Shown: positions 8,486-16,551 of the stretch, piece by piece
How the letters are laid out: each line of letters starts with the position of its first letter
Position numbering within the stretch: position 1 is the stretch's first letter
Assembly (NCBI RefSeq): GCF_031501865.1
Contig: NZ_JARRCW010000001.1
Location: forward strand, 319,001-383,000
Source of the DNA: Pseudovibrio sp. M1P-2-3
GTDB lineage: Bacteria; Pseudomonadota; Alphaproteobacteria; Rhizobiales; Stappiaceae
Reading direction: 5' to 3'
DNA: 64,000 bases
Program-made: the position numbers and the translations under genes
Notes under the pieces: generated by a model
What the model was told of the DNA's origin: nothing
Database searches by the model: none
Seen by the model: the letters and a program-made list of their open reading frames with translations, nothing else

Positions 8486-9511
8486 ATGGCAGAGGTTAGC
8501 ATTATAGGTTTAGATTTGGCAAAGCACAGTTTTCAAGCTCATGGTGCGGCACCAGACGGCAAGGTTTTATTTCGACGGAAATTGTCACGCGGGCAGATGT
8601 TACCGTTCTTTGCCAAACAAGAACCTTGTGTTGTGGCAATGGAAGCTTGCGCTACTGCCCATAGTTGGGGGCGAGAAATTCGCGCTCTGGGGCATGATGT
8701 TAAATTGATTCCCCCAATCTATGTGAAACCATTTGTAAAACGTCAAAAAAACGATGCAGCTGACGCGGAAGCCATTGCGGAAGCAGCGTCGCGCCCCACA
8801 ATGCGTACGGTTCCGATAAAATCAAAGGATCAGCAAAGTCGCGCCGTGTTATTCCGTAGCCGCGATCTTTTTGTACGTCAACGTACTCAGTTGATCAACG
8901 CCTTGAGAGCTCATTTGGCTGAGTTTGGCTGCCTCGCACCAAGAAAGGCGGTACACGTTAAGAAACTGGCTGAGGCTTTGAATGCTCCGAACAGTGACCT
9001 GCCTCCTGTGGTGCTTCAACTCGGTCAGATCTACCTGGAGCAAATTGCACTGCTCACAAACCGGATCCAGTCCCTGGAAAAGCAGCTTCGAATAGAAGCG
9101 AACCAGGACAAGGCTGCGCAAAGATTGCAAACCATGCCCGGAATAGGGCCGATAACGGCCATGGCGGTTACAGCATTTGCCCCATCAATGAGCACGTTCC
9201 GCCGAGGGCGGGACTTTGCCGCATGGCTGGGGCTTGTGCCAAAACAATATTCAACAGGGGGAAGGCAGATCTTGGGCCGAACCTCGAAAATGGGCCAGCG
9301 CGATATCCGAAGGCTTTTGATCATCGGAGCTATGGCACTCATTGGTGCTGCCCGGCGGACGGGGAGGCCAGAAAGCTTATGGCTTGGAAGAATGCTTGAA
9401 AGAAAACCAAGTATGGTGGTGGCTATCGCGCTTGCAAACAAAATGGCTCGTAGATTGTGGGCTATGTTGGTCAAAGATGAAGACTACCGAAACCTGTCCC
9501 CGGCTAAATAG
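8486..9511 (+). CDS. IS110-family (IS1111-like) transposase
   Basis: 341 residues from the ATG at 8486, which follows GGGAAGGGA at good spacing; the longer frame from 8378 is not needed. The N-terminal RuvC-like DEDD domain is seen in SIIGLDLAKHSF, VAMEACATAH and KNDAADAEAIAEA. The C-terminal Tnp20 domain has the helix-hairpin TMPGIGPITAMAVTAFA, then FRRGRDFAAWLGL and the serine region GRTSKMGQRDIRRLL. Family members recombine DNA under guidance of a structured RNA from the element. The frame is intact. Confidence 0.93.
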   Translation: MAEVSIIGLDLAKHSFQAHGAAPDGKVLFRRKLSRGQMLPFFAKQEPCVVAMEACATAHSWGREIRALGHDVKLIPPIYVKPFVKRQKNDAADAEAIAEAASRPTMRTVPIKSKDQQSRAVLFRSRDLFVRQRTQLINALRAHLAEFGCLAPRKAVHVKKLAEALNAPNSDLPPVVLQLGQIYLEQIALLTNRIQSLEKQLRIEANQDKAAQRLQTMPGIGPITAMAVTAFAPSMSTFRRGRDFAAWLGLVPKQYSTGGRQILGRTSKMGQRDIRRLLIIGAMALIGAARRTGRPESLWLGRMLERKPSMVVAIALANKMARRLWAMLVKDEDYRNLSPAK

Positions 9512-9658
9512 GTGCTTCAGGACAGGTCCGTCGGGATGTGAGGAGGGCTTTGAGCAGTAAGGGTAAACGATCGACTAGATCCGACTTGGCATAACCAGTC
9601 TTTCGCACCGGGCAAAAAGCCCGCAAATGTGTATTGGAGCCAAGTTGCGTATCTCCAT
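9512..9658 (+). ncRNA. Candidate bridge/seek RNA of the IS110-family element
   Basis: Non-coding tail directly after the transposase stop. It holds a perfect hairpin CGGGC-AAAAA-GCCCG (9609-9623) and longer-range pairing between GTCGGGAT and ATCCGAC. In IS1111 elements this position encodes the guide RNA that pairs with target and donor. The assignment rests on position and foldability, not on a known sequence. Confidence 0.4.
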
Positions 9659-9702
9659 ACCGGCCCGCGGCAAATGCAGCGCCGCACAACGAGGCCTGAC
9701 AG

Positions 9703-10038
9703 ATGACCGCAACCGATCACATGCCAAAATTGCTCGAAAAACAACTTGCAAAACACGGGGCATCCACAGATGCGAAAAATATTGTACGTTATCCGCTGGC
9801 CATGTGCCTAAGCGAAAGCAATATCAGCGATATCATCGGCGCAAAACTGCTCTACCCGCATTTTCCCGAGGGCGCTAACTTGCTCATCGGTCACAAGGTC
9901 TATGACTGTAATGAGTATCATCATGCCTTAACAGGCAAGGGAATTGAAACCTGCATTCCTCTGCGTAAAAGATGCAAAAATTTGGCTGCCTATGCTGCCT
10001 ACTGTAGGAGGCGTTATAAGCAAAGTAACCGCTCCTAA
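9703..10038 (+). pseudogene. IS5-family (IS427-like) transposase remnant
   Basis: Segments match the internal part of IS5-type transposases: RYPLAMCLSE-N-SD, then a short span, LLIGHKVYDCNEYHHAL, then IETCIPLRKRCKN. They correspond to the usual 'L-SEG--SD', 'LIGDKGYDS' and 'CIPPR-NRK' blocks. The second catalytic Asp region has changed from DKGYD to HKVYD and the C-terminus with its Glu is lost. A fossil of an older insertion. Confidence 0.65.
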
Positions 10039-10091
10039 CACAACTCCCCCTCAAACCAACAAAGCCTAGTGGTAAGATGTTCTCAATTTGC

Positions 10092-10448
10092 TCACACTTC
10101 GCTGTTCTTGCCTGCGGATCTTTGTGCTTTGAGGCGATAGCCTACCTGAACAATCGCATCGAGTGCGGGCAGTAGCTCCGCCCCAAGCGATGTCAGTTCA
10201 TATTCTGTAGAAGGAGGCGAGGTCCGCCGGACGTGGCGCACCAATACGCCTCTGGATTCCAGTTCACTCAAACGTGTTGATAGAACTTTTGCGGAAACGG
10301 GTGGAATATCAGAGCGTAATTCACTGAACCTGCGCGAACCCGCTCGCAATGACCAGATAACATTGGGAGCCCAAGCGCCCGATATTACAGCCATGCATTC
10401 TGTTAGCATACACGGTTCAGGTGGTTTCTCACTTAAATTTCTACGCAT
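10092..10448 (-). CDS. HxlR-family transcriptional regulator
   Basis: About 118 residues of the MarR-like winged-helix HxlR family: CMLTECMAVISGAWAPNVIW, SRRFSELRSDIPPVSAKVLS, LSELESRGVLVRHV. The start at 10448 (MRRNLSEK) is preferred; the open frame to 10538 would run through an operator-like palindrome (10499-10519) and has no typical N-terminus. It is divergent from the glutathione S-transferase operon and probably represses both. HxlR proteins often sense electrophiles or aldehydes, which fits glutathione and tautomerase neighbours. Confidence 0.85.
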   Translation of the reverse strand: MRRNLSEKPPEPCMLTECMAVISGAWAPNVIWSLRAGSRRFSELRSDIPPVSAKVLSTRLSELESRGVLVRHVRRTSPPSTEYELTSLGAELLPALDAIVQVGYRLKAQRSAGKNSEV

Positions 10449-10498
10449 TTTCAAGGCCATGAAAAGATACCAAGTTTCTACAAAGTAACCCATAAATT

Positions 10499-10519
10499 TA
10501 GGTAACTCATAGTAACCTA
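10499..10519. promoter_or_regulatory. Palindromic operator between hxlR and the GST operon
   Basis: TAGGT-a-ACT-cat-AGT-a-ACCTA is a near-perfect dyad in the divergent intergenic region. A further GTAACC half-site lies just upstream (10485-10490). The symmetric site suits a dimeric HxlR protein; binding is inferred. Confidence 0.55.
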
Positions 10520-10584
10520 ATTGAAAAGAGAAACTCAAGATGTAAGTTAGGCTTATTCGATAAAGGATAGGGAATATTCAAAAA

Positions 10585-11196
10585 ATGAAACTCTTTTACA
10601 AACCCGGTGCCTGCTCGCTTGCATCACACATTGCACTGATTGAAATCAACGCAGCCTTTGAGATAGAGGCTGTAGACACAAATAGTGGGCGAACCGAGCA
10701 TGGAGTTGATTACTCCCTAATCAACTCCAAAGGTTACGTTCCGGCGTTGCAGCTCAAAGATGGGGATATATTGACCGAGGGGCCTGCAATTCTACAATTT
10801 CTCGCGGACAAAAACCCTCAAGCGAATCTCATCCCGGATGTAGGGACAAAGGCTCGGGCACGGATGTTGGAACAGCTTACTTTTGTTTCCTCAGAAGTAC
10901 ACAAGGCATTTGGGCCACTATTTCGCGAAGGGGCTAGCGAAGAGGAAAAGGAAATTGCCAGAGCCCGTGTTGGGTATACTTTCGAGAGCATTGAAGCTCT
11001 CCTTTCTGACGGGCGAGATACCATTATTCCCGGACAGTTCACGATCGCTGATGCCTATCTCTTCGTAGTAGCAAACTGGGCGAACTTCACCGGAATTGAT
11101 CTCAAAAGATGGCCACATCTTAAGGCCTTTATTACCAATGTGTCCGCACGTCCTTCCGTTCAAAGTGCAATGCGAGCGGAAGGTTTTTTACAATGA
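10585..11196 (+). CDS. Glutathione S-transferase (beta-class-like)
   Basis: 203 residues. N-terminal thioredoxin-fold domain: MKLFYKPGACSLASHIAL, with Cys10 and Ser12 near the position of the beta-class catalytic Cys, VPALQL with the cis-Pro, and LTEGPAILQFLAD that binds the gamma-glutamyl group. The C-terminal all-helical domain carries the conserved FTIADAYLF N-cap region. It conjugates or isomerises electrophiles with glutathione in the cytoplasm. First gene of a tightly packed trio (4-nt overlap with the next), divergent from an HxlR regulator; the substrate is unknown. Confidence 0.92.
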   Translation: MKLFYKPGACSLASHIALIEINAAFEIEAVDTNSGRTEHGVDYSLINSKGYVPALQLKDGDILTEGPAILQFLADKNPQANLIPDVGTKARARMLEQLTFVSSEVHKAFGPLFREGASEEEKEIARARVGYTFESIEALLSDGRDTIIPGQFTIADAYLFVVANWANFTGIDLKRWPHLKAFITNVSARPSVQSAMRAEGFLQ

Positions 11197-11576
11197 CACC
11201 AGATACAATCACAAGTGTTACGAAGTTAATGGAAGATTATTTTGAAGGGCTCTATCAGGCGGACAGCAATCGACTTCGGCAAGTTTTTCACCCCAGACTG
11301 TCCTATGTTTGCGTAACAGAAGGTGACGAGCTTTATCTCGATCTGGAGACCTACTTGTCAAAAGTCGATAAACGTGAACCTCCTGCACAAAGAGGAGAGA
11401 AGCGCTCAGACTCAATTCTCGAAATTTCCTTTGGCGGAGTGCAGATGGCGCATGTGAAAGCGCAAGTTTCGATGCTGGGCCGTGACTATCTGGATTATCT
11501 TACACTTATACGACACGGAAATGGTTGGCGGATTGTATCAAAAGTATTTTCTTATACTCCTAAGGAGGCAGAATGA
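11193..11576 (+). CDS. NTF2-like protein (putative lumazine-binding family)
   Basis: 127 residues with the cone-shaped NTF2/SnoaL-like pattern: LMEDYFEGLYQAD, then VFHPRL, an acidic middle, VKAQVSMLGRDYLDYLTLI, and the C-terminal strand NGWRIVSKVFSY. It is closest to the 'lumazine-binding' (PF12893-like) subgroup, whose function is unknown. It overlaps the GST gene by ATGA and the tautomerase start, so the three proteins are translated together and may act on one small molecule. Confidence 0.8.
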   Translation: MTPDTITSVTKLMEDYFEGLYQADSNRLRQVFHPRLSYVCVTEGDELYLDLETYLSKVDKREPPAQRGEKRSDSILEISFGGVQMAHVKAQVSMLGRDYLDYLTLIRHGNGWRIVSKVFSYTPKEAE

Positions 11577-11791
11577 TGCCCTATGTCAATATTAAAGTAA
11601 CACGTGAAGGCGGGCCGGATGGTGCAGGACCAAGTGAAGAAGAAAAGAAACAATTAATTTTTGGTGTTACAGACCTTCTTGAGCGTGTTCTTGGGAAAGA
11701 GCCGTCAACAACCTTTGTTGTCATTGACGAGGTTGGTTTGGCCGACTGGGGAATTGGGGGACTCCCGGTCGAAGATTATAGAAAGTTGTAG
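11576..11791 (+). CDS. 4-oxalocrotonate tautomerase-family protein
   Basis: 71 residues. Two ATGs lie in tandem (11573, 11576). The second puts Pro directly after Met (MPYVNIKVTREGG), giving the N-terminal proline that is the catalytic base of this superfamily after Met removal, so 11576 is chosen. SEEEKKQLIFGVTDLLERVLG and TTFVVIDEVGLADWGIGG match the longer tautomerases of the family. It would shift enol/keto forms of a 2-oxo acid or similar compound. Confidence 0.88.
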   Translation: MPYVNIKVTREGGPDGAGPSEEEKKQLIFGVTDLLERVLGKEPSTTFVVIDEVGLADWGIGGLPVEDYRKL

Positions 11792-11889
11792 GCTTAACAC
11801 AGCAATATGTCACAAGCCTCCTAGAGATTAACCCCAATAAATTTCATTCTTCAGTTCATACCCCTATTGGAGCCTAGGTTGCAAAACTC

Positions 11890-12128
11890 CTAGGCTTCAA
11901 TAGTTGACACTACCATCTGCTTTTTAAGCAGACGAAACGTAAATTGTTTGCGCTGCTCGTGTCCTTCATGCTGCTTGATCTTGACATAGCTGCGCTTTTG
12001 CTCTGAGGCAAGCAGAGCTTTTTGTAGCTGAACCCATCAGCACATAGAAGTTTGGACAGACTGAAGGGGTGGCAGACACGCCATTTTTTTACCAGCTTGT
12101 CGGACTGTCTCCTATATGGACCAAACAC
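11890..12128 (-). pseudogene. IS630-like transposase remnant
   Basis: On the minus strand, FSLSKLLCADGFSYKK and, after a one-base frame change, ALLASEQKRSYVKIKQHE resemble the region between the N-terminal HTH domains and the DDE domain of IS630-type transposases. No catalytic motif remains. The segment fills most of the 355-base gap between the tautomerase gene and the next acetyltransferase. Similarity is judged by eye. Confidence 0.4.
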
Positions 12129-12146
12129 TTATTGAAATTGGGAAGT

Positions 12147-12557
12147 TCACATGAAGTTTTTATGGGCCTTGAAGTATGGAAGGCCGTCTTTGTGAAAGAT
12201 GTCTCCTGATACGGAAAACCCTAGTTTTTCATAGAATGGTAAAGCAGTCTCTCGCGCATCACACCATAGTTCTCTCGCACTTGTTTGGGCTAGCTTTTCT
12301 ATCGCGGTTTCAATGAGGCGTTGGCCAATTCCTTGACCTTGAAAATCTGGCAAAACAGCCAGCTTACGTAGACGAACTGAAGTACCTTCATAGAAGAAAG
12401 AGCCAACGCCTACGAGTGAGGTCATGTGGAGTGCGCCAAGGTGCAGTGCAGTCTCATCCCCGGTTACTGCGAGAGCTTCAATGGATTTTGAAGGCCATAA
12501 AACCTGCTGGCGGATGGCATAGGTTTCATGAGGTGAAATTTGCTTAATCGTAACCAT
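12147..12557 (-). CDS. GNAT-family N-acetyltransferase
   Basis: About 136 residues from the ATG at 12557. Motif A for acetyl-CoA pyrophosphate binding reads VLPDFQGQGIGQRLIETAIEKL (Q/R-x-x-G-x-G/A), preceded by RLRKLA, and motif B is TALPFYEKLGFSV. The substrate is unknown. It directly follows another, frameshifted GNAT gene on the same strand, so the two may have been one unit. Confidence 0.85.
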   Translation of the reverse strand: MVTIKQISPHETYAIRQQVLWPSKSIEALAVTGDETALHLGALHMTSLVGVGSFFYEGTSVRLRKLAVLPDFQGQGIGQRLIETAIEKLAQTSARELWCDARETALPFYEKLGFSVSGDIFHKDGLPYFKAHKNFM

Positions 12558-12565
12558 GGTACTAC

Positions 12566-13014
12566 TCAAACTTCAAAGTCGTCAGTTGGGATGATTTTCT
12601 TTTGCAAACACACACTTTGGGTGTCCAAGTAGCCAGCGTTTTCGTAAAAGCCTAGAGCATTTGTATTGTCTGCGCGAACGAGCAGTTGCACCTTCCAGAT
12701 ATTACGTTTTGCAAGCCACTCCTCTGCTGCGGCTAATAGCTTGTTCCCATAACCGTGCCCCTGATGGTTTGGATGGGTGCACATATAGTAGACCCATCCA
12801 CGGTGACCATCTTCTCCGCACATGACGGAGCCGACCAGTTCGCCGCTAACCTTAAGAACGAGGAGGGTGGAATGGTTATCTCGCAACGCAAAGGGATATC
12901 ACGATAAGGATTATTCCACTCTCGGAAGACACCCGCGTCCTTCCACAAAGCGATGATGGCTTCAGTGTCGTGAGGTTCTAATCTCTCTAGCAGTATTTCG
13001 GGATGTCTTTGCAT
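12566..13014 (-). pseudogene. GNAT acetyltransferase (YpeA-like), frameshifted
   Basis: The two overlapping minus-strand frames are one gene. The N-terminal part reads ALWKDAGVFREWNNPYRDIP; the rest (FALRDNHSTLLVLKV, GHRGWVYYMCTHPNHQGHG, GFYENAGYLD) is in another frame. One added T in the run at 12890-12892 (AAA on the plus strand) joins them as RDIPFALRDN. The full product would be ~149 residues, the normal YpeA length. Either a recent inactivation or a base-calling error. Confidence 0.8.
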
Positions 13015-13020
13015 GTGGGG

Positions 13021-13479
13021 TTAACGCTTTAAGGCACCGGTGGTGACATAGTGTAGAATCTCGACCACTTGTGCGGGAGTTTCAGCGGTTGCCAGTGCGG
13101 CGGCATTTATTTCCTTCAAAGGGTGGGTGAGAGAACGGTCATGTTGTACAATCAAGGACTTGCCGAGTGCTATGGCCATTCCCGCATCAAATGCGGCATT
13201 CCATTGTTTGTATTTATCGCCAAAACGGACAACAACAATATCAGCATCATTGATCAAAGTGCGTGTACGGATCGCGTTAATCTTGGATCCTTTGTGGTCG
13301 TACCAGAACTTATCTTCTTCATGACCCAAAATGACAGCCCCGCAATCATCGCTGGCATCATGATCGGTGATTGGTTTGTCAAAGTGTATGGGAAGGGAAA
13401 ATTCCTTCGCCCCTTCAATAATCTGTTCTCTCCAGTCAGTGTGAATTTCACCGCTGAGGTATACACGCCACGTTTTCAT
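13021..13479 (-). CDS. YtoQ family protein
   Basis: 152 residues starting MKTWRVYLSGEIHTDWRE; the ATG at 13479 follows GGGGAACC, so the longer frame to 13518 is not used. Typical YtoQ blocks: FDKPITDHDASDDCG, ILGHEEDKFWYDHK, NAIRTRTLINDADIVVVRFG, KQWNAAFDAGMA. The fold resembles nucleoside 2-deoxyribosyltransferases but the family's function is not established. Confidence 0.85.
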   Translation of the reverse strand: MKTWRVYLSGEIHTDWREQIIEGAKEFSLPIHFDKPITDHDASDDCGAVILGHEEDKFWYDHKGSKINAIRTRTLINDADIVVVRFGDKYKQWNAAFDAGMAIALGKSLIVQHDRSLTHPLKEINAAALATAETPAQVVEILHYVTTGALKR

Positions 13480-13533
13480 TGGTTCCCCATGTCTAAGTAA
13501 GGAGGCGGCCCTTGCCACCTTCAGCCCGTATTT

Positions 13534-14163
13534 CTAGTTAGTGTATAAGCTTAGGGCATAGCTGGGGGCAATGCTGCTCATTTGATATGTAACATGTGAT
13601 TGGACTTGGGACAGGTTGAGCTCTGCGCGCATGAGGTGGGCTTGTGCAAAAACAACATCTGCATGCAGGGCAAGCGTGGGTGACTTTTTATTGTAACACT
13701 TTTGCGGGTCTTTGGCGCTCTCGCATTTCAAGGTGAGTTCTTCTTTCGCACCTTCTCGTGCTTTTATAAGGTCAGCTTTGGCCTGTCTGATCTGCGCCCT
13801 GGCGTCATAAAGTTGTTTACCCAGCATATAGCCCTGTTGGAAGCGGAGTGCGCTGCTGGCAGGACAAACATTGCGTAAGGGTTTGCCGCCGCTGCCTTGC
13901 TCAAACCCCATTGTTGGGGTGCAGAAGCTTTGCAGGCCCTGTATGCGGCCTTGAGAATAAGCAGCCCTATCGGGTGCAATGCCATACTTTCCGCAGGCTT
14001 TTGAGTGCGTGTTGATACGGTCTGCTTCATACCCTTTCTGACCATCCATGAAACCAAGAGCTCGCCAATCACCCGCTTTACAGTCTTCTTCGGAAAGGGA
14101 AGCACATGCGCTTAATATAAAAGCGAAGGCCAGAAAGCTGATGAGGTTTGAAATTTTTTTCAT
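13534..14163 (-). CDS. DUF2799 lipoprotein
   Basis: 209 residues. A lipoprotein signal peptide (FLAFAFILSAC, lipobox LSAC, Cys19) is followed by a DUF2799-type region: CKAGDWRALGFMDGQKG, ACGKYGIAPDRAAYSQGR, CPASSALRFQQGYMLGK. The C-terminal half is helical. Probably anchored in the outer or inner membrane facing the periplasm. Function unknown. Confidence 0.82.
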   Translation of the reverse strand: MKKISNLISFLAFAFILSACASLSEEDCKAGDWRALGFMDGQKGYEADRINTHSKACGKYGIAPDRAAYSQGRIQGLQSFCTPTMGFEQGSGGKPLRNVCPASSALRFQQGYMLGKQLYDARAQIRQAKADLIKAREGAKEELTLKCESAKDPQKCYNKKSPTLALHADVVFAQAHLMRAELNLSQVQSHVTYQMSSIAPSYALSLYTN

Positions 14164-14311
14164 GGAAATGTTCCTATTGTGTTCTTCTTTTCAGCCTGTA
14201 AACTGTCAGAGGAATCACGATTAATGGCCGCAACTATGAAATTACCCTAGGAATTTTTTCTGAACCTAGGATGAATGGGGGCAGCCAAGAAATAAACTCA
14301 TGGGGGGAGCT

Positions 14312-14710
14312 ATGCAATTAACCGGTAAGTGTTTGTGTGGAACAGTGAAATTTACATGTGACACTGACAACCAAACGGTGAGCCGTTGCCACTGCGGGCA
14401 GTGTCGCAATTCTGGTGGGGCCTTTGATTCAGTGGGTACCAAATTCGCAAAACTGGAGTTTCTAGAGGGGGAAGACCAACTTACCTGGTATGAATCCTCT
14501 GATTACGCCCGAAGGGGTTTTTGCCCCCGTTGTGGATCCACCTTGTTTTGGCATGCAGACCGCCACCCAGAGTTCGCAAAGTATATTGCCATCTCTGTTG
14601 GCAGCCTGAATGACACGTCAGGCTTGAAGCTTGCCAAGCATATTTTCTGCGCGGATAAAGGGGGCTACTACGAAATTGACGGAGATGTACTCCAATTGGA
14701 AACGTACTAG
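14312..14710 (+). CDS. GFA-family zinc protein (CENP-V/GFA)
   Basis: 132 residues from the ATG at 14312, which follows GGGGGGAGC; the ATG at 14300 lies upstream of this ribosome site. Zinc ligands come from CLCG, CHCGQCRNSGG and FCPRCGSTLFWH, the standard pattern of glutathione-dependent formaldehyde-activating-enzyme-like proteins. Most members have no proven formaldehyde activity. Monocistronic and convergent with the SDR gene. Confidence 0.9.
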   Translation: MQLTGKCLCGTVKFTCDTDNQTVSRCHCGQCRNSGGAFDSVGTKFAKLEFLEGEDQLTWYESSDYARRGFCPRCGSTLFWHADRHPEFAKYIAISVGSLNDTSGLKLAKHIFCADKGGYYEIDGDVLQLETY

Positions 14711-14729
14711 CTTGCAAACCCAGTGAGGG

Positions 14730-15593
14730 CTACTTATAGCCCACCTTCCAAAGAGTATCGAAAGCCTCGCGGTAGGTTGGGTAACGGAAAGTATATTTGA
14801 AGGCCTCTTTGACCTTACTGTTTTCACAGCGCTTCGTTTCGCCGTAAAAAGAGCGCGCCATTGGGGACATTTGGGCATCTTCAAAAGGAACCTCCGGTGG
14901 TGGAGCAACGCCCATCAGGTTCGCTGCATAGGAAACGACATCTTGTGGCGGGGCGGGTTCGTCATCACATACGTTGAAGATCCCGGTGATCGGGCGGGTA
15001 AGAGAGGACCCCAGTACGCCGGAGATGTCTTCCACATGGATGCGGTTGAAAACCTGTCCGGGTTTGATGATGCGTTTTGCAGAGCCTTTTTCCAAATTGA
15101 TAAAGCCATTTCGGCCTTTGCCATAAATGCCCGCAAGGCGCAGAACAATCAGGGGGAGGGCGTAATGCTTCGCCAGCTCCTGCCAGTCTTTTTCTGCCTG
15201 TACCCGTTGAACCGAGCGTTTTGAAACGGGCCTGCATTCACTGGCCTCATTCACCCATGCACCGTCATGGTCTCCGTAAACACCAACGGTGGACAGGTAG
15301 GCAATCCAATTGGTTTGGGCCTCTGCAATGATATGGCGGTATGCACTGAGAACAGGGTCGCCCATATCCCCTGGTCCAATGGAAACCAGAATATGGGAGG
15401 CCTGTACCAGCTCGTTAATAATGGTTGGCTCTGGTTTAATGCCGTTAAAGAGAAAAGGAGTTACCCCCATCGATTCCAATAGGGGTAACTTGTCTTTTGA
15501 ACGGGTTGTTCCACCAATCCAATCAAAACGGTGACCATGGTCTTTCACAAACTGTGTTGAGCTATAGCCCATTCCAAATACAAATAGTCTCAC
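14730..15593 (-). CDS. SDR family NAD-dependent epimerase/dehydratase (YeeZ-like)
   Basis: 287 residues from a GTG at 15593, placed 8 bases after AGGAG. This start puts the Rossmann motif at the very N-terminus (RLFVFGMGYSS, a GxGxxx variant). Other blocks: LSTVGVYGDHDGAWVNE (Ser and Tyr region), LRLAGIYGKGRNG, FNRIHVEDISGVL and FNVCDDEP. It resembles extended SDRs of the YeeZ type, which bind NAD(P) but lack a firm substrate. The open frame extends to 15653 but has no ribosome site there. Confidence 0.85.
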   Translation of the reverse strand: MRLFVFGMGYSSTQFVKDHGHRFDWIGGTTRSKDKLPLLESMGVTPFLFNGIKPEPTIINELVQASHILVSIGPGDMGDPVLSAYRHIIAEAQTNWIAYLSTVGVYGDHDGAWVNEASECRPVSKRSVQRVQAEKDWQELAKHYALPLIVLRLAGIYGKGRNGFINLEKGSAKRIIKPGQVFNRIHVEDISGVLGSSLTRPITGIFNVCDDEPAPPQDVVSYAANLMGVAPPPEVPFEDAQMSPMARSFYGETKRCENSKVKEAFKYTFRYPTYREAFDTLWKVGYK

Positions 15594-15714
15594 GCTATGC
15601 GCTCCTGCGGTTGATCGGAACGGGTACATGTCCCGCCTTTTAAGGCCCGTCACATGTTCCGAAGTAATTGAACTGGTTCCATTCGCATGCCCGGTTTGAG
15701 CTGGGGAACAATTT

Positions 15715-16551
15715 CTAAAGTTTCAGATGCGCCCGGCGTACCTCAAACAACATAATAGCCGTAGCAATGGCGAGGTTAAGGCTGTCCGCCTGACCCTCTT
15801 GAGGAATTTTGACAAGCTGGGAACAACTGTCAGCCAAAGGATCGCTCAGGCCCGCCTGTTCGTTACCCATTACCAGAAGAACCGGCTCACCATAATCGGC
15901 CTCCCGGTAGTCCTTGTTACCGCGAAGGTGAGTGCCCACTACAGGCCCCGGCCATTTGCTACGGAAAGAAATAAACTCTTCCTCTGTGCAGCGCACCAGC
16001 GGCATGTGGAACAAGGAGCCCATGGTGGCGCGAACGGTTTCAACTGAAAACGGATCGGTCGTGTCTCCAATGAGCACAACACCGCTTGCGCCAACCGCAT
16101 CAGCTGTGCGGATGATGGTGCCAAGGTTTCCGGGGTCACGAATCCGGTCGAGACAGAGCCAAGTTTTTGCCCCAGTAGGATCAACCGCTTTAAGGGTGTG
16201 CACTTGCTGTTCGTAAACACCTACAACCATCTGCGGGTTATCGCGGCGGGTAATGGCAGAAAGCACTGCGGTGCTCACTTCCAAAATCAAAGTTCCCCGC
16301 GCCTTGGCCTTGGCTGCCGCCTCCATAGCGATTTTGTTTTCCCGTGCCTCAGGACCGAGGGCCAGGTAGCGCAGCTTCCATCCTGCGTCCAGTGCATCCG
16401 TTGCAAGCTTTAGCCCTTCGGCAACAAATAAGCCGCTTTCCCGGCGGTGCTTGCGCTGGGCAACCAAACCTTTGATCTCTTTGACGATCGGGTTGGAATG
16501 GGAGGTGATCTGTTTAACGGAGCCTTCCCGCTGTTTTAGATGGCTGGACAT
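15715..16551 (-). CDS. TrmH/SpoU-family RNA 2'-O-methyltransferase
   Basis: 278 residues. The N-terminal substrate-binding domain (KQITSHSNPIVKEIKGL, GLFVAEGLKL) precedes a SPOUT domain. Motif 1 is DPGNLGTIIRTADA, motif 2 LLVMGNEQAGLSD, motif 3 DSLNLAIATAIMLFE; these form the trefoil knot that binds AdoMet. Likely methylates a ribose in 23S rRNA (RlmB-like) or tRNA; the target cannot be told from sequence. Its ATG directly abuts the stop of the upstream methyltransferase (TAAATG), so the two are co-translated. Confidence 0.9.
   Translation of the reverse strand: MSSHLKQREGSVKQITSHSNPIVKEIKGLVAQRKHRRESGLFVAEGLKLATDALDAGWKLRYLALGPEARENKIAMEAAAKAKARGTLILEVSTAVLSAITRRDNPQMVVGVYEQQVHTLKAVDPTGAKTWLCLDRIRDPGNLGTIIRTADAVGASGVVLIGDTTDPFSVETVRATMGSLFHMPLVRCTEEEFISFRSKWPGPVVGTHLRGNKDYREADYGEPVLLVMGNEQAGLSDPLADSCSQLVKIPQEGQADSLNLAIATAIMLFEVRRAHLKL

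Larger units (their letters stand above)
8405..9658 (+). mobile_element. IS110-family element (IS1111-type layout), approximate ends
   Basis: A DEDD transposase gene is followed by about 150-190 bases of non-coding, structured sequence and preceded by under 100 bases. This layout is that of the IS1111 subgroup, whose guide RNA lies 3' of the transposase; IS110 proper has it 5'. ATGGAG (8405-8410) and CTCCAT (9653-9658) are candidate subterminal inverted repeats. Only six bases match, so the boundaries are tentative. Confidence 0.6.
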
